Assembly (NCBI GenBank): GCA_019916065.1
Contig: CM034242.1
Location: 8,118,453 to 8,182,452, forward strand
Origin: Vitellaria paradoxa
Taxonomy: Eukaryota > Streptophyta > Magnoliopsida > Ericales > Sapotaceae
Length of the DNA stretch: 64,000 nt
Direction of reading: 5' to 3'
The notes below the pieces were generated by a model. It was not told the origin of the DNA and searched no databases. It worked only from the letters and a program-made list of their open reading frames with translations. The first letter of the stretch is position 1, and the number at the start of each line of letters is the position of its first letter. Position numbers and translations under genes: made by a program. Below, one piece after another: positions 45,001-57,194 of this stretch.

Positions 45001-48000
45001 GTGCCGATGCAAGCACAAAAATTCTTCCTCATGGGAATCCAAACTCAAAAGATAATAAAGCCAAATCGATAATCAAAAAGCATAAGTAGCAAAATAATGC
45101 TCAACTACCTCAACAACAAACTTGAATGCAGATGCTACATTGGCATTGCTGCTGACAACAATCACGATATAGACATTGCTAATTCTCATGTAAAAGAAAG
45201 AGCAACCTCCAATCTGCCGCACGGGACATGTACCAAGTTCTTTTGTTTGCATTATATGAGTTCGAAAGGCATCCACCATATTTCCCCTGGATAAATGATT
45301 AGAGTCAATAAACAAAATTACAGATTAAAAAAATAAAGTAAAACAGCATGTAGCAACGACCTCTTAAATCAGGAGAATGGACTTAATAAATAAGGTTGAT
45401 TACAAGGAGACTGACAACTGACAATTATAGAGGCAAAGAAACACGAGATACAATTTTGACAGAAATAAACAACGAATAGTGTAATGAAATGAAAGCACAC
45501 CTTCCAGGAAGAAAGAAGCCTCCAATAAAATTTCTTTAAGAACCCAACGATTGTAAAATTAATCAAAGCCCAGAAATAGTGAAGCTATTGAATTAAGTTT
45601 CTTTGAAGTGTTAAAAAGACAAATCCGTAGTAATCAAATTAAGTTTCCAATAGAGTCGCAGCTCAAATAGTTGTGGCTCCTTGCAAACCCACGCTTCTTT
45701 TCTTCAATCTTTGTTTACCGCGTTATACCTAACTCTTCATTGGGTGTATTACAAACCCAACATCCATTATCAGTCACTCACATCCATCAGATTAACATCT
45801 CAATTTATATTTAAAGAAACATACTCCCATTTAAATAATGTCAGAACCAGAGATACCAAGATCACTCACCCCGATGGAACCATGATTTGGATTGTGCGAC
45901 ACCAGTCATGGTTCATTCACAATCTAGATCTTGAGTTATGGTGAGTCCAAAGAAAATCAACAAACTACAAAGGAACGAAAGCATTCCGATTTGAAGCATA
46001 TAAATAATGGATCATTAGTTTATTTATGAATTAGAATGTTGAATTAGTTTTATCTTTTATTTTATCTCATCTGTCTTAGATATTTGGAATTCTAGAATTT
46101 GAACTATTAATATAGATTATTTTATGAGCTACAAGAACTGTGTCTTACTTTGTTTTTTTCTTTCTTCTAATTACTATTGAAATTGTCTGATTATCTATAT
46201 GATTATGTATGAATGACCCACCATTAAATAAACTACGACCCAAACTAGCAATCCAACTAAACCTACCCCACCGTATTGCATACCCAAAAAAATACCAAAT
46301 TGTGTACCCACACCGCAAAACATAATAAAATATCCTAGGTACACTAGGATGGTGTAGGGTAGAAGAGAAATGGACGTAAATTCATATAGTAAAGATATGT
46401 CGACCAGATTTGCCAGAACAAATGTTGAACAAACTTTCTAGTCAAAACTCAATAGGAAGGACCATCAATTAGAGGGACATTGGATTTTTTTTTTCTTTTT
46501 TTTTTTAAATAAGCGAAACATTGTAACGTTTTTTTTTTTTTTTTTTTTTTTTGATAAATAAGAGGGACATTGGAACTTTAAACAAAAAGAGTCCATAAAA
46601 GGTTTGATATTTTTAGATTCATAATTTATCACCAATCAGAATGAAGAATACAAAAATATGTGATTAATTTAGTATCCAAAAAAAAATGAATGATCTTCAA
46701 TGGGATAGAGCAAAAATTCCAAGAAAGAGCCATGCCAATGAAAATTCTGAAACAACCACAAATCCAAATACATCTTTGTTCCAATTCTCACCTTTCCTCT
46801 TTATTATTAATTAATTTCCTGAAACAAAAAAATCAGCCCTAATCTAAATGCCACAACTGACACTGTACTTTCAAATCAATATAACAATATAACAAGTTTT
46901 ACAAAAGGTTTAGTTTGTGGAAATGAGTAACATTATAATACAATGGTGATTTAATTTATAGGCTCTAGAATAGCTCTTCAGGCCAAATGACTTTCTCATA
47001 ACCAACAAAATCTAATGAATCCATAAAGGAATATCTAAAACCTAATCAACATACCACTTACCATTGCAAAATTAATGAATGGAGATATTTGATGAGAAAG
47101 CCTCACAACTCCCGAGTGGTTTGAACTCCATAGGAAACATGATCATTTTTCTACTCTCCAAAACAAATAATACCGTTCTCAAGGCAGGTTTTGGGTGTTG
47201 TATACAACAGGCAGTTATTAAGTTAATGAGTTTTGGAAACATTTTTCTTTTTAGCATACAACCCCTATACATGGTCAGTACCCATTTTGCTGTTTTTTGA
47301 GATGCTATGAATAAAATTTGTTATAATTGTGAGAACAAAAGCACTAGCATAAGCTTCAAAGTCAAACATCCTTTTGTTATTAAAAATATCAAAGCTTCAA
47401 CTATTTCCTTCTAAAATTGGGAAAAAAAAATATAGAGAGAGAAAGTATATGCAGAGTGCCATGCACGGGAAAGAAAGAGGTAGGAAACTGCTTAAGTCAC
47501 AAATCAGAACCAGCTACTTTATAAATCAAAATTTGGGAAGAAAATATATTATCCAATACTTTTTACAATAAGCTGGAGTATACTTTTCTTCTTTTTTCCT
47601 TTTATTTTTCCTCTGGCTGCATGTGTTGGACATAACTGGGAGACAAAGTGAGGTAAATAGTTAGCTTTATTCCACTCTATTTATGTCCAGTGTAAATAGT
47701 TTAGTAGCTCAGCATAAGTTCTTTCTTAGATGAATTCTTTTTTCAGTTAAGGTCCGAACATGCAATCTATTGAAACTCCATTAGTTACAAAGATACATGT
47801 AAGTCATTAAGTTTGTGTGTTTGTTCCATCTCTTTACAAATATGTTAAATTTATTAAACTCTTTGTGTCATGTCTATAATTAATTGCCTTCCAAATTATG
47901 CAGCAAATGTTTCATGTAGCTCGGCAAAAGGTGAGCACAGTTGTGCAATTCTGGGGCACCACAAACTCCGAGTCTAATAATGCTACTCATGCTACTCAAG

Positions 48001-48423
48001 TGCTGTATCATCTATCAGGAGTACCTAAATGCTCCTCGCGTAATGAATTGCACTGTAGTTAAGCAAAAGATCAGCTATTTTGCACATCATTATAATCTCA
48101 ACCACCCTCACTAGGACATCCAGAGTAGAAAGAAGATCATTTTGACATTTAAAGCTGAAGGTGAAGAGATACTTCTTCCCCCAGTAGGCAGTTGCAGACA
48201 TCTAAATTTCTCCCAAAACCTGAAATGAAACTCCCCAAACAGACCTATCAAATATATATAATAATAAATATGGAAATATATATTCCAACAGAACAAATTG
48301 AAAATAAATAAATAAATACACTTTTCACCCAAATTTGAAATCTAGAACAAGTAAAACATACATTTCAAGTATGTAAACCAAAATTATGATAAACATAAAG
48401 TGAGCATGGAATACATATAATGC

Positions 48424-48459
<36 letters not shown>

Positions 48460-48548
48460 GCTGACCCGACGTCATCGCGGTAGAGGCGATTGATGAGGAC
48501 ATCGCCGCGGAGATTCAAGAAGTATATGGCGGAAGCAGCCACCGGCAT
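36004..48548 (-). CDS. AP2M: AP-2 complex subunit mu (13 coding exons)
   Basis: The cargo-binding medium subunit of the AP-2 adaptor at the plasma membrane; it links clathrin to cargo with YxxPhi signals. Exons from the 5' end: 48548-48466, 45286-45109, 44428-44338, 42042-41948, 41698-41609, 41534-41486, 41409-41271, 40701-40585, 39538-39448, 39370-39228, 37227-37113, 36207-36163, 36084-36004. All introns are GT-AG and the exons join without a shift into 438 codons plus stop, the length of the Arabidopsis protein. The protein starts [16 protein letters not shown] and ends SYEIRC. The longin-like domain covers about residues 1-140 and the mu homology domain about 170-438. T163 in [12 protein letters not shown] corresponds to the threonine phosphorylated in animal mu2. 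The coding sequence is intact, and insertions are confined to introns. Confidence 0.97.
36808..36840. repeat. T-run joined to G-run in AP2M intron 11
   Basis: About 12 T residues followed by about 20 G residues. Similar T-G junctions occur near 44618-44641, 44731-44760 and 59611-59632. The exact lengths may be affected by assembly. Confidence 0.8.
37897..38110 (+). mobile_element. Miniature LTR element (TRIM-like) fragment
   Basis: TGTTGAGAGTATAAAATAAT begins at 37897 and again at 38048. Just after the first repeat comes TGATGTCAGAGCAGG (about 37961-37975), close to a tRNA-Met primer site. Just before the second repeat is the purine tract AAGGGGAA, like a polypurine tract. The layout LTR-PBS-PPT-LTR with only about 85 bp inside fits a terminal-repeat miniature element. 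The LTRs look shortened. Confidence 0.6.
38213..38496. mobile_element. MITE with inverted ends in AP2M intron 10
   Basis: The first about 60 bp (from GAGTAAATTACACTTAAC) and the last about 55 bp (to TAAAACGATGGTA) are imperfect inverted complements, both containing TACTTTAAATCG-like and CAATCTCA-TTTGC-like blocks. The target duplication is not resolved. Confidence 0.6.
42043..44337 (-). other. AP2M intron 3 with a GC-richer insertion-like block
   Basis: This 2.3-kb intron includes a block at about 43140-44095 that is GC-richer than the rest and has CTATATAAA at about 43752-43760, as an LTR or promoter might. It looks like a retroelement fragment, but I could not find matched ends or coding motifs. 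Confidence 0.35.
44618..44847. repeat. Tandem pair of about 118-bp units in AP2M intron 2
   Basis: Each unit has a T-run, a G-run, GGTTCGGCTAGGTCTTC-like sequence, a box B-like GTTCAAATCTC/GTTCAAACCTC, and a shared tail GACATGACTTCACTAATTTA. The box B-like motifs suggest SINE ancestry. A related GGTTCAAATCTCC lies at about 44899-44911. Confidence 0.6.
45287..48465 (-). other. AP2M intron 1 (3.2 kb)
   Basis: A long first intron is common in plant housekeeping genes. It has a (CT)n run on the gene strand at about 48427-48454, starting about 12 bp inside the donor, and a long T-run near 46521-46552. No inserted gene is seen. Confidence 0.6.
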
Positions 48549-49799
48549 GTTTCCGATCCAGCAGATCCAATTTCTGAATGCAATTCAACACAGAGGTATT
48601 CCGATACAGATCAAAATCAAACAAGGTCAGATCTAGGGCTTTCCTTCCTAGATTCGACAGCCAAAAACTACCAGTTCTTCAATTCGATTTGCGGTCGCGG
48701 TCCTTATACAGCTGTTGTGTCTTCGATCCCTAGGTGGCAGGAGTAGAATGCAAATAAAATGTTGATTTTGTGTTCTGCTTACAAGAGGTCGAAGGGGGAC
48801 TTTTCCAGTCAGAATTTTTGATCTTGGTACAGGGGGTGCACGGCACGTGCGCCTCCTTTGAAACCCCATTTTGCTAGCGGGGTGATTACTACACGTGTCG
48901 CTTGGAATGATTAACTGCTTAGTTTTTTAATTATTTTTTTAAATTATTAAAATTATTTTTTTACATTTTTAATTTTTTAAACTATTAAGGATAAATATCT
49001 TAAATTAATTAAAATTTAAAAAACTTACCATCAAAAAATTATCTTTTTTTATTTTTCAAACACCAAAAGACTAATTTTTTTTTATCCCAATTTAAGTCTA
49101 ACCCTTATTCCATCATAAAAATCAAAATATTTTGTTAGAATAACATAATATAATGTTACGCCAAAGTATTCTTTAAGCACAACATTGCTACAAATAATAA
49201 TTTAATATAATAAAGGTGAATTCACAAAATAGGGTGAAAATCAATGGTATTTGAAGAAAATAAAAATAAAATTTAAAATAATTTATTTGAAAATAAATTA
49301 ATTAAAATTTTATGTTTAAATCAATAAAAGAAAGTAAGACTTCGGGTTTCAACCTTTATTTTATTATATAATTTTAATTCTCAATATTTTTTATATAACT
49401 CAATTAAACAATCACAAACGCATGAATTGTAATAGAAAATTTTTCAATAAAAAATAGTTGCTTTTAAAATCAATAAAATAAATCCAAGAATTTGAGAATG
49501 CATGAAATCTGAGTATTAATTATGCGAAATAGTAATTTTTTGTCGATCATAAATCAATAAAAAATTCTAAATATTCACTATGCCAAAAATACCACATTAC
49601 AAAATTATATATTAAATAAATCCTATATTAAAGTATTGAAAGCATTCGTCAACAAAAATAATAAAGCATTGAAAAAATAAAACTAACATAATATGCAAAA
49701 GTTTTCATCAAAACCCAACCTAGGGTTTTTAGTTATGATATATAAGAATAACCAAAAACTAAAGAGGAAAAAAAATAAAATTTGGACCCTTTTAAGCTA
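48549..49799. other. Upstream region of AP2M
   Basis: Contains the presumed 5' UTR and promoter on the minus strand (48549 to about 48900), where GC content is higher, then AT-rich intergenic DNA. No clear TATA position was assigned. Confidence 0.45.
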
Positions 49800-50628
49800 C
49801 AATTGATTAGCTATCATTTATATGTGCTTATTGTATAAAAATCTTTATTTGAGACTTGATGTTATCATATTATCTTTACATACATGTATTTGTAGTGTTT
49901 GACCTATTTCAGGTGCTAAAATTCAGGGTTTGAGACCTTTTAAAACATTATTAGTACAAGTGAAAATGAGTCAAAGTAAGGAAGTGTAAAGAAAGTGTAA
50001 GGATAAAACCTAAAAGTCATTTGGACATTTCATCAAACATTTGGTATATATTGCTCAATTCATGAATTCAAAGTCAAGGTCAAAGTCCTAACACTTCAAG
50101 GACCATTCCATGGTCTAATTATGCAAGACAGTTGATCTAAAAAAGAGTGGAAGCAGAGTTGCGTAACTTGGAAATTGTTTTGAAAGTTCACTCTGACATT
50201 TTGTTAGTGTTTTGTTCATAACTTTTTACTCAAAATTCAAATTTATGCAATTTTTTTGGATTGAATAGAAGATTCAAAGGGTTGCAACTTTTATAGCCTA
50301 CTCCAAATCCATCATCACAAGGGTTCATTGTAAGTCAGAGGTAGTAATCTATCAATTTGCACTGGTATCCGAACAAGAATTTGTTCGCACCCATATGTGA
50401 ATGACAGAAATGTTACCAGCCTAACACTCATAATTTTTTGCCGAGAATTCACTCCCGTGCGCACCCATGTGCATAGGTTCGATCTAGGGATTTGAAATAC
50501 AGCCTTTTGATGTCAAAATTGTAATTTTTAAACACAAACACTATATAGGTTAAGGTTTCATGAAAGATAAGGTTAGACACTATTTTTACACTATTTTTAG
50601 TTTTTTTAAACAAGGAGATATTTGTTTT

Positions 50629-51478
50629 AGGGTAATGGAGAGTAAATTTTACTGGCATAATTTTTACCTTTCATTACATTAGTTTGGATGATACAATAAC
50701 AATTACGAGAGGTAATGAAAAAATTTTATCCTTTCTTATTACCCCCATAGAATGTTTCCTTAATCCCGTGTAAAACCTTAAACAACGTTCTCTTATAAAT
50801 AGTCATAATAAGTATTATAAAATAATAATTTATTTAATCAAACTAAAATTAATTAATTATTAAATTATTTTATCAAAACAATATTTAATAAATAATAATG
50901 ACTTATTTAAATAATTTATTTTATTAAATGAAAATTGTCTCATAAATAACAATTTACTAGATTATGTATTGTAATAATATAATTTATTAAATAAACAAAA
51001 TAAAATTATTTGTTTTAGTAAATTATTTTATCAAAATAAAAATAATTTTTGACAAACAATAATTCACTATTAAAATTAATTAATATTAAAATATTAATCT
51101 ATGATAAAATTATTTTTTATAATTAATATTTTTATTTAACAGTATATATTTTAATAATATTTTTTATGAAATTTAATTATTATTACATTAACAATGATTA
51201 TGATGATTTATTTTATTATAATTTTTTAGTAAAATTAAATATTAACTTTTACCCTTGGTCAATTTATCCTCAATCTAAATACAATTAATTTTTACCCTTT
51301 CAAAATTTTTAGTATTTCAAACATAATATAATTATTATAGAAAAATATTTGCTCTTTCATTCCAAATATCAGTACCATAAACTTGTTACCCCAATAAATA
51401 TTATCAAGGTAACAATTGCCCTATAATCTTTTATCTTTAAACTTTTCACTCCGTACCAAACATATCCTGAAAAGTTGT
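50629..51478. repeat. MITE-like unit A of a tandem pair
   Basis: Starts TGTTTTAGGGTAATGGAGAG and ends with CTCCGTACCAAACATATCCT. It aligns with unit B (51479-52435), including shared text such as CATAAACTTGTTACCCCA, and both have partly complementary ends with TTAGGG...TAAATTT. Confidence 0.65.
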
Positions 51479-52435
51479 TTCTTTTAGGGTGTAACGGGAG
51501 GTAAATTTATGGGGGTAATTCTTACCTTCCATTACATCAATTTGAATGACGGGGGTAACAATTACTTTGGGTTATAATTACCCCAATATAGGGGTAAATT
51601 TTTACTCTAGGGAGGTGGGTAATAAAGGGTAATGAAAAAATTTTACTTTTTTCTCAGTACCCTCGTAAAATATTTCTTTACACCTCAGTAGAATCTTAGA
51701 CAATATTCCCTTTAAATAATTATAATAAATATTATAAAATAATAATTAAAATAAAATTAATTAATTATTTTATCAAAATAATATTTAATAAATAATAATT
51801 CATTATTAAATTAATACTATTGAAATATTAATTTATGAGTAAAATTATTTATTTTCCCAAATTAAAATTAATGTTTAATAAAAAAATTACTTAATAAAAT
51901 AGTTATTTTATCAAATAAAATTATTTCTCATAAATAATAATTTACTAGATTATGTATTGCATTATATAATTTATTAAAATTAATAATTTATTTAAATAAA
52001 CTAATTTGTTTCATTAAATTAATTTATCAAAATAATAATAATTTTTAACAAACAATAATTCATTATTAAATTTAATTAATATTGAAATATTAATATATGA
52101 TAAATTTATTTTTTATGTATTTTATTAAAATTAATTATTACTAAAATAAAAATTATTATGATGAGTTATTTTATTATAATATTTAACTATGATTAAATAT
52201 TAAGTTTTATCATTGGTCAATTTACCATTATTCCAAACACAATTAACTTTTATCCTTTCAAAATTTTTAGCATTCTAAACATAATATAATTATTACTGGG
52301 TAATATGTATTCTTTCAATCTAAATATAAGTATCATAAACTTGTTATCCCAGTAACTATTAATAGGGGCAATAATTACCCTAGTAATCGTTTACCCCTAA
52401 AATTTTTACTTCGTACCAAATGTTCCCTAAGAAAA
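51479..52435. repeat. MITE-like unit B of a tandem pair
   Basis: Starts TCTTTTAGGGTGTAACGGGA and ends CTTCGTACCAAATGTTCCCT. Same layout as unit A. Confidence 0.65.
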
Positions 52436-53206
52436 TATTCTCTTAGGATTTTCTTTAACTTCCCTCTCTCTCTTTCTCTCTCTGTCTTTTCCCATCACTC
52501 TTAGTTTGGGTTTTTCATTCTCCGTATAAGTTTCATATCCTTTTTCTTTTATTTTTATTGTAAGCACTCTTTTATTTTAGTTTAATTTCTATATGATATT
52601 GCTAGTTTAGATGTTTTCTTAGTTCTAAATAAATGAACATAGTGGATGGAATAAGTTTTCATGGTGTTATTTATTTTTATTGCCAAATCTTAAGTTGTAC
52701 GGTTGGATTATTGAAATTGTTTTAAAATTTTTTAATAATTCACTTGTTGAAGTTAAAATTATTCATCTAGTGTGCTAGCCTTAAAGATTTTGCATCAATA
52801 TTACTTGAATAAGAATGTTTATATGCAATCTTGAGTTACGTGCACTAGGTGTTTGATTTAATGGTTTAATCAAGTAGAAATAATTTTCTATAATTTTTGA
52901 AACTAAATCAACCTTTCTTCAACATGGTTATCAATGCTATTTGAATGATTTTAGAAATCACCTTTAGACAGTTAAGATTCTAAGCTCATGTGCCTTTACC
53001 ACGTATATGGATTGCTTGATCCAATAGTACATTTGAGTGAAAAAAACTTTCAAATTTCTCATTAGAATTGAATTCTACTATTTATAATTTTATATTAAAT
53101 CCTCCGGCCTAATGAATCTTTAGTTGCTTCTAAGTTGAGTTGTACTGAAATGCATAAGAATTTTATCAATAAATTAACCACCATGGGAATTTATTTGGAA
53201 CTAAGC

Positions 53207-53475
53207 TTTGTTTTAGGGTAAAGTTTGGGAAGCAAAAAACTAATTTTTTATATCTAACTACTAGCTATTAGTTTTTTTTTTTTGTGTTTGGGAATAGAAA
53301 AAATATTAGTTTTTTTAGTAGGTAAATTTTAACTTTTTATAAATTTGACATTTTTACCCTTTATAATTTAAAAGAAGTTTAAAATGTATGAGATTAAATA
53401 TGGTCATTTTAGAAAAAAAAAAAAAACTGAATAGGTAAAAACTGAGCTTTTTCAGCTACTCGTGCCAAGCACAAC
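53207..53475. mobile_element. hAT-like MITE
   Basis: One end reads AAAGTTTGGGAAGCAAAAAA and the other CAGCTACTCGTGCCAAGCAC. The complementary sense TTTGG...AAGC / GC...CCAAGC with an AGCT(A)-rich body is typical of short hAT elements in plants. Confidence 0.5.
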
Positions 53476-53871
53476 CTAATTCTTGTCTTTTAATGCTAAT
53501 CTTAGTTTAGTTCCTACCTTATTACCTTTTAAACCAAAACCTCTAATTTTTTGTGAAGTGAATTTTATTTCAAAACAACTTTTCAACCATTATCAAAATC
53601 TTAAGCTCTTTGTGAATGCAACCTCAACAACCCTAATTTTATTTTGGGTGCATTTTGTGCATAAAAATTTGGTGAAAATCTCTGAAAATTTTTAAAAATC
53701 TTTATTACATTTTTACCTTATCAAAGTTTAAAAAAAGTTCAATACCTTTCAAAAAAAGAGTTGATAAGTAGAATTCGGTAAATCAAATAACAAAAAGTTT
53801 TTCGCTATTTTTGTCGTGGACTCCCAAACTATCGAATGATACTCACTTTGATTATTTTTTATAGGGTCGTA

Positions 53872-53940
53872 GAAACCGTTCCAACAGATTGTGGAAACTG
53901 TTCCAACAGATTGTGGAAACCGTTTCGACGGATTTGCACG
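53872..53940. repeat. 22-bp minisatellite, three units
   Basis: GAAACCGTTCCAACAGATTG and variants repeat three times. A partly inverted CGGTTTTTACAATTTGTTTG follows. Confidence 0.8.
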
Positions 53941-54438
53941 TCTAACTTTCGTTCAAACGGTTTTTACAATTTGTTTGGACGAATTGTAATACAAAGAAGT
54001 CATAACTACTCAAAATTTTGAATCCGTCTAAGTAGAAATTTAATCTATCAGAACGAAATCTTATTGTTCAATATAAAAAAAACACAATTTGAGATGTGTG
54101 CACCGAATGTAAAAAATTTTCTCAAATCACATTTTATTTCAATTTATCTCACTTTTTATCACTCCAAACACAGCCCTTTGTTACAATTGACTCAGCACTT
54201 AAATAAGTACCCAAGCCGACTTGACATGCCTTTAATATATAATTAATGTAATTTATATTATTTTAAATTTATAATATCGTACAATATCTATTACAAATTA
54301 TATATTAATATATTATTGAGTTGAACTTTTAAATGTGATTTGACTGGCACATTTTTTCTAAGATCGGACTTGAGATTTCATATCTATATTACAATTCAGC
54401 TTATTGTTGATTTGATATATATATACGTGTCAAACAAC

Positions 54439-54614
54439 GAAAGAGAGAGAGAGCGGGGGGAAAGTAGGGGGCTGACGAGAGAGGAAGTGTGAGGAGGTTT
54501 GAGGGCGTGTCAGTTGGGGGGAGAGTGAAGGGTTTGGATAGTGATGGTACAAGAGAGAGGGGTGGGAGGTGAGCGAGAGAGAGGAGAGAGGGGGCTAGAG
54601 AGAGAGAAGGGGGG
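54439..54614. repeat. Purine-rich (G+A) island
   Basis: About 175 bp of almost pure GA/GGGG sequence on the plus strand, standing in very AT-rich DNA. No gene is seen. Confidence 0.85.
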
Positions 54615-54639
54615 TTAAGTTTGTTGAGAGTTGAGAAGT

Positions 54640-56759
54640 TTTTTTTTTTAATTGAAAAAAGTTTTTTTGGTAAATTTTTTTAAAAGTAAATTGAGTTTTT
54701 TATTTGAATGAAAAGTTTTTTTAGAAATAAATTAAATATAAATAATAAAATAATTAATAATTAATTTTAAGTACATATACTTTTACACTATTAATTTAAC
54801 GAATTTAATTTTTTTCTCTTTATTTTATTTGTCTCTTCTGTCACTTTATATAAAATTAATTAATTTTTTAAATATCAATCAAACTTTTTAAAAAATTTGT
54901 CAATATTTGTTAGATTTTGATATACTTAAATTAAAAATTATTAGTAATTATTATTTTACTAAATAATTTAAATTTAACATATTTTTAATCGTTGAATTTA
55001 ATTAATAGTCAATTATTTTTTCCCTCTCCACTTTTGTTATCTCTTCAGTCACTTTACATAAAAATACACTCTCTTATTTTTTAATAAATGTTTTTAAGCT
55101 AAATTTTTATTTGAAATAAATACAAATAAATAAATAAAAATAATTAATTTACTATATAATAAATAATAACAATTAATAATAATTAGTTTATTATATAATA
55201 ATTAATTTACATATTTATAAAAATAATTAAATATATACTTTTACACTAATTAATAAAAAATTTAAATTGACACGTAACGAAATTTTAGTTAAAAATTTTT
55301 AAAATTTTTGAAAAATTTTATGAAACTTTTTGGTATAAATATCAGTCAAACTTTTTAAAAAATTTGTCAAATTTTGATGTACTTAAATAAAAAATTATTA
55401 ATAATTACTATTTAACTATATAAATAATTAATAATTAATTTTAAATACATACATCTATTTAAGTTATTTGTAGGCCAAAATATATTTATGTGCTTAAAGG
55501 CATAGGTAATTCTATATTACAAATTTGACAGATTTTAATTAAAATAATGTTTAGTTAAAATTTTATTAAAAAAAGTTAAAAATTGGTAATTTTTAATTAA
55601 TTTTTGTCCATCAAACAGAAATAAATAAATAAAAATATTTTTTGGTAAGTAAAATAAGAATAATTAATTTTAAATATTTTATTTTTATACTATTTGTGTT
55701 ATCTTTCCACAGTAGTGAAAAAAATTCAAGGTGAGTGTGTGGTTGGAAAAAAAAAATAATAATTGCGCAAAAATTTTAATAAAAAATAATGTGTTTAAAT
55801 TTAAAAAATTTAGTAAAAATTGATAATTTTGATAATCAAACATCCGAAATCTCATTAAATTTTATAAATATCAGTTTACTATATTTTATATTATTTTTTT
55901 TCATCATATATTTTATGCTCTCTCAACTTTTAACTGTGGTCATAAAATTTTAAAAAACATATAATAATGATTTGAATTAAAATAACTCAAAATTATAAAA
56001 AAATATATATTTAAGTAGCAATACGGAATGAATTTCATTAACAGCGTACCAACGCCATTAGAAAATTAAATTTTTTATTTAAAATACATACAAATTAGAA
56101 TAATTAATTTTAAAGAATTTAAATTTGTTATATTTTTAACTGTTAAATTTATTTATTAGTCCAGAATTATTTTTTCCTCTCCACTTTAATTGTTTTTCGA
56201 TCACTTTACATAAAAAATATATTTTTATTTTTCTCTCCATTTTAGATTTTTTATATGAATGAATATTAAATAAAGTTAACTAAGTTTTAAAAAATAATAT
56301 TTAAAATTTAATTTTAATGTACTTAAATTAAAAATTAAAAATAATATTCATTTGATTTATTTTGTCAATTTGATAGTTGTGTACGTGATATGGGGAGAGG
56401 CATATGTTGAGTGGAACGACATTTTTTTTTTCTCGAGACAAAAAGGGGGTGCCATGTAAAAAACGTTGATACTCTTTTTTATTTATTTAATGATAGAATT
56501 ATTTATTTTTTTATTTCAATTACAAATTTAAATTTAAATTCTTAAAAAGTTAAATTATAATTTCGTGCCATTGGCACAGGCAACACCTAGTAGGTCTAAA
56601 ATACTGGGATGAGTTAGGCAGACCATAGTAACAAATTCAGAACTCATGTCACGTGAAGTTGATTAATTAATAAGAAATAATTTTATTTTTTTAATTAGCT
56701 TATTGAGTCGATTGGGCTACGAGAGGGTCATAGCCTGGGCTACGTCGTTTAGATAGTCC
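54640..56759. repeat. AT-rich decayed repeats
   Basis: Blocks such as TAATTAATTTTAA...ACTTTTACACT and TCTCCACTTT...TCACTTTACATAAAAA recur several times with drift (about 54749, 55020, 55225, 55430, 56095). No gene. Confidence 0.55.
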
Positions 56760-56908
56760 GAGTATGTCTGAAATTATATAAAATTATAAAAATTAATATT
56801 TTATATTTTATATAATAGATAAAGATTTTAAATTTTTTTATTATTCCATAATTCATACTTATAAAAATTTATAAAATTTTATATTATTTTATTTAACTCC
56901 GAAAACAT
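56760..56908. mobile_element. MITE, sibling of the one at 3627-3806
   Basis: TGAAATTATATAAAATTATA near 56770 and ATAAAAATTTATAAAATTTT near 56863-56882 match the upstream-UGT insertion. It lies about 290 bp upstream of the MIP1 start codon. Confidence 0.6.
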
Positions 56909-57194
56909 CCCTTTGGCCCAGTTACGATCCGATATCCACGTAGCCAACATAAGAACCCTTGCATTGCATGACCTTCACCTATCACTTACTATTCTCTCTC
57001 TGAATTTGATTCCTCAGCTGCTCGGACCGTAACCAATCGAACGCTGATCTTCAATCAGTCTTGTGAGTTTCTTTCTCTCAATCTTGATTGAATTTTTATG
57101 TTGATTGTATTTGTATATCCTATAACCTGAATCACCCAATCTTCTTCTTTAGGGTTCTTCCTATATCTTTCACTCCTTCAAGTTTTTTTTTTTA
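56909..57194 (+). promoter_or_regulatory. Promoter and 5' UTR of the MIP1-like gene, possible leader intron
   Basis: GC content rises and CT-rich text appears as in plant leaders. CTT followed by GTGAGTTTC at 57063 and TTCTTCTTTAG ending at 57152 could bound a 90-bp leader intron. The splice call is a reading of consensus only. Confidence 0.4.

Larger units (their letters stand above)
49800..53840 (+). mobile_element. Likely Ty3/gypsy (Athila/Tat-like) LTR split by nested insertions
   Basis: The left part (about 49820-50520) has the prose-like pattern of plant gypsy LTRs: GTGCTTATTGTATAAA, then TTTTGTTCATAACTTTTTACTC, and CAACTTTTATAGCCTACTCCAAATCC. The right part (about 52440-53820) continues with LTR-like text (TTAGTTCTAAATAAATGAACA, GCCTTTACCACGTATATGGAT) and ends near ACTCCCAAACTATCG. 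Between them are two MITE-like units (50629-52435) and, later, a hAT-like MITE (53207-53475). No internal gag-pol is present, so a solo LTR is likely. This rests on my recollection of the family's style, not a database match. Confidence 0.45.
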
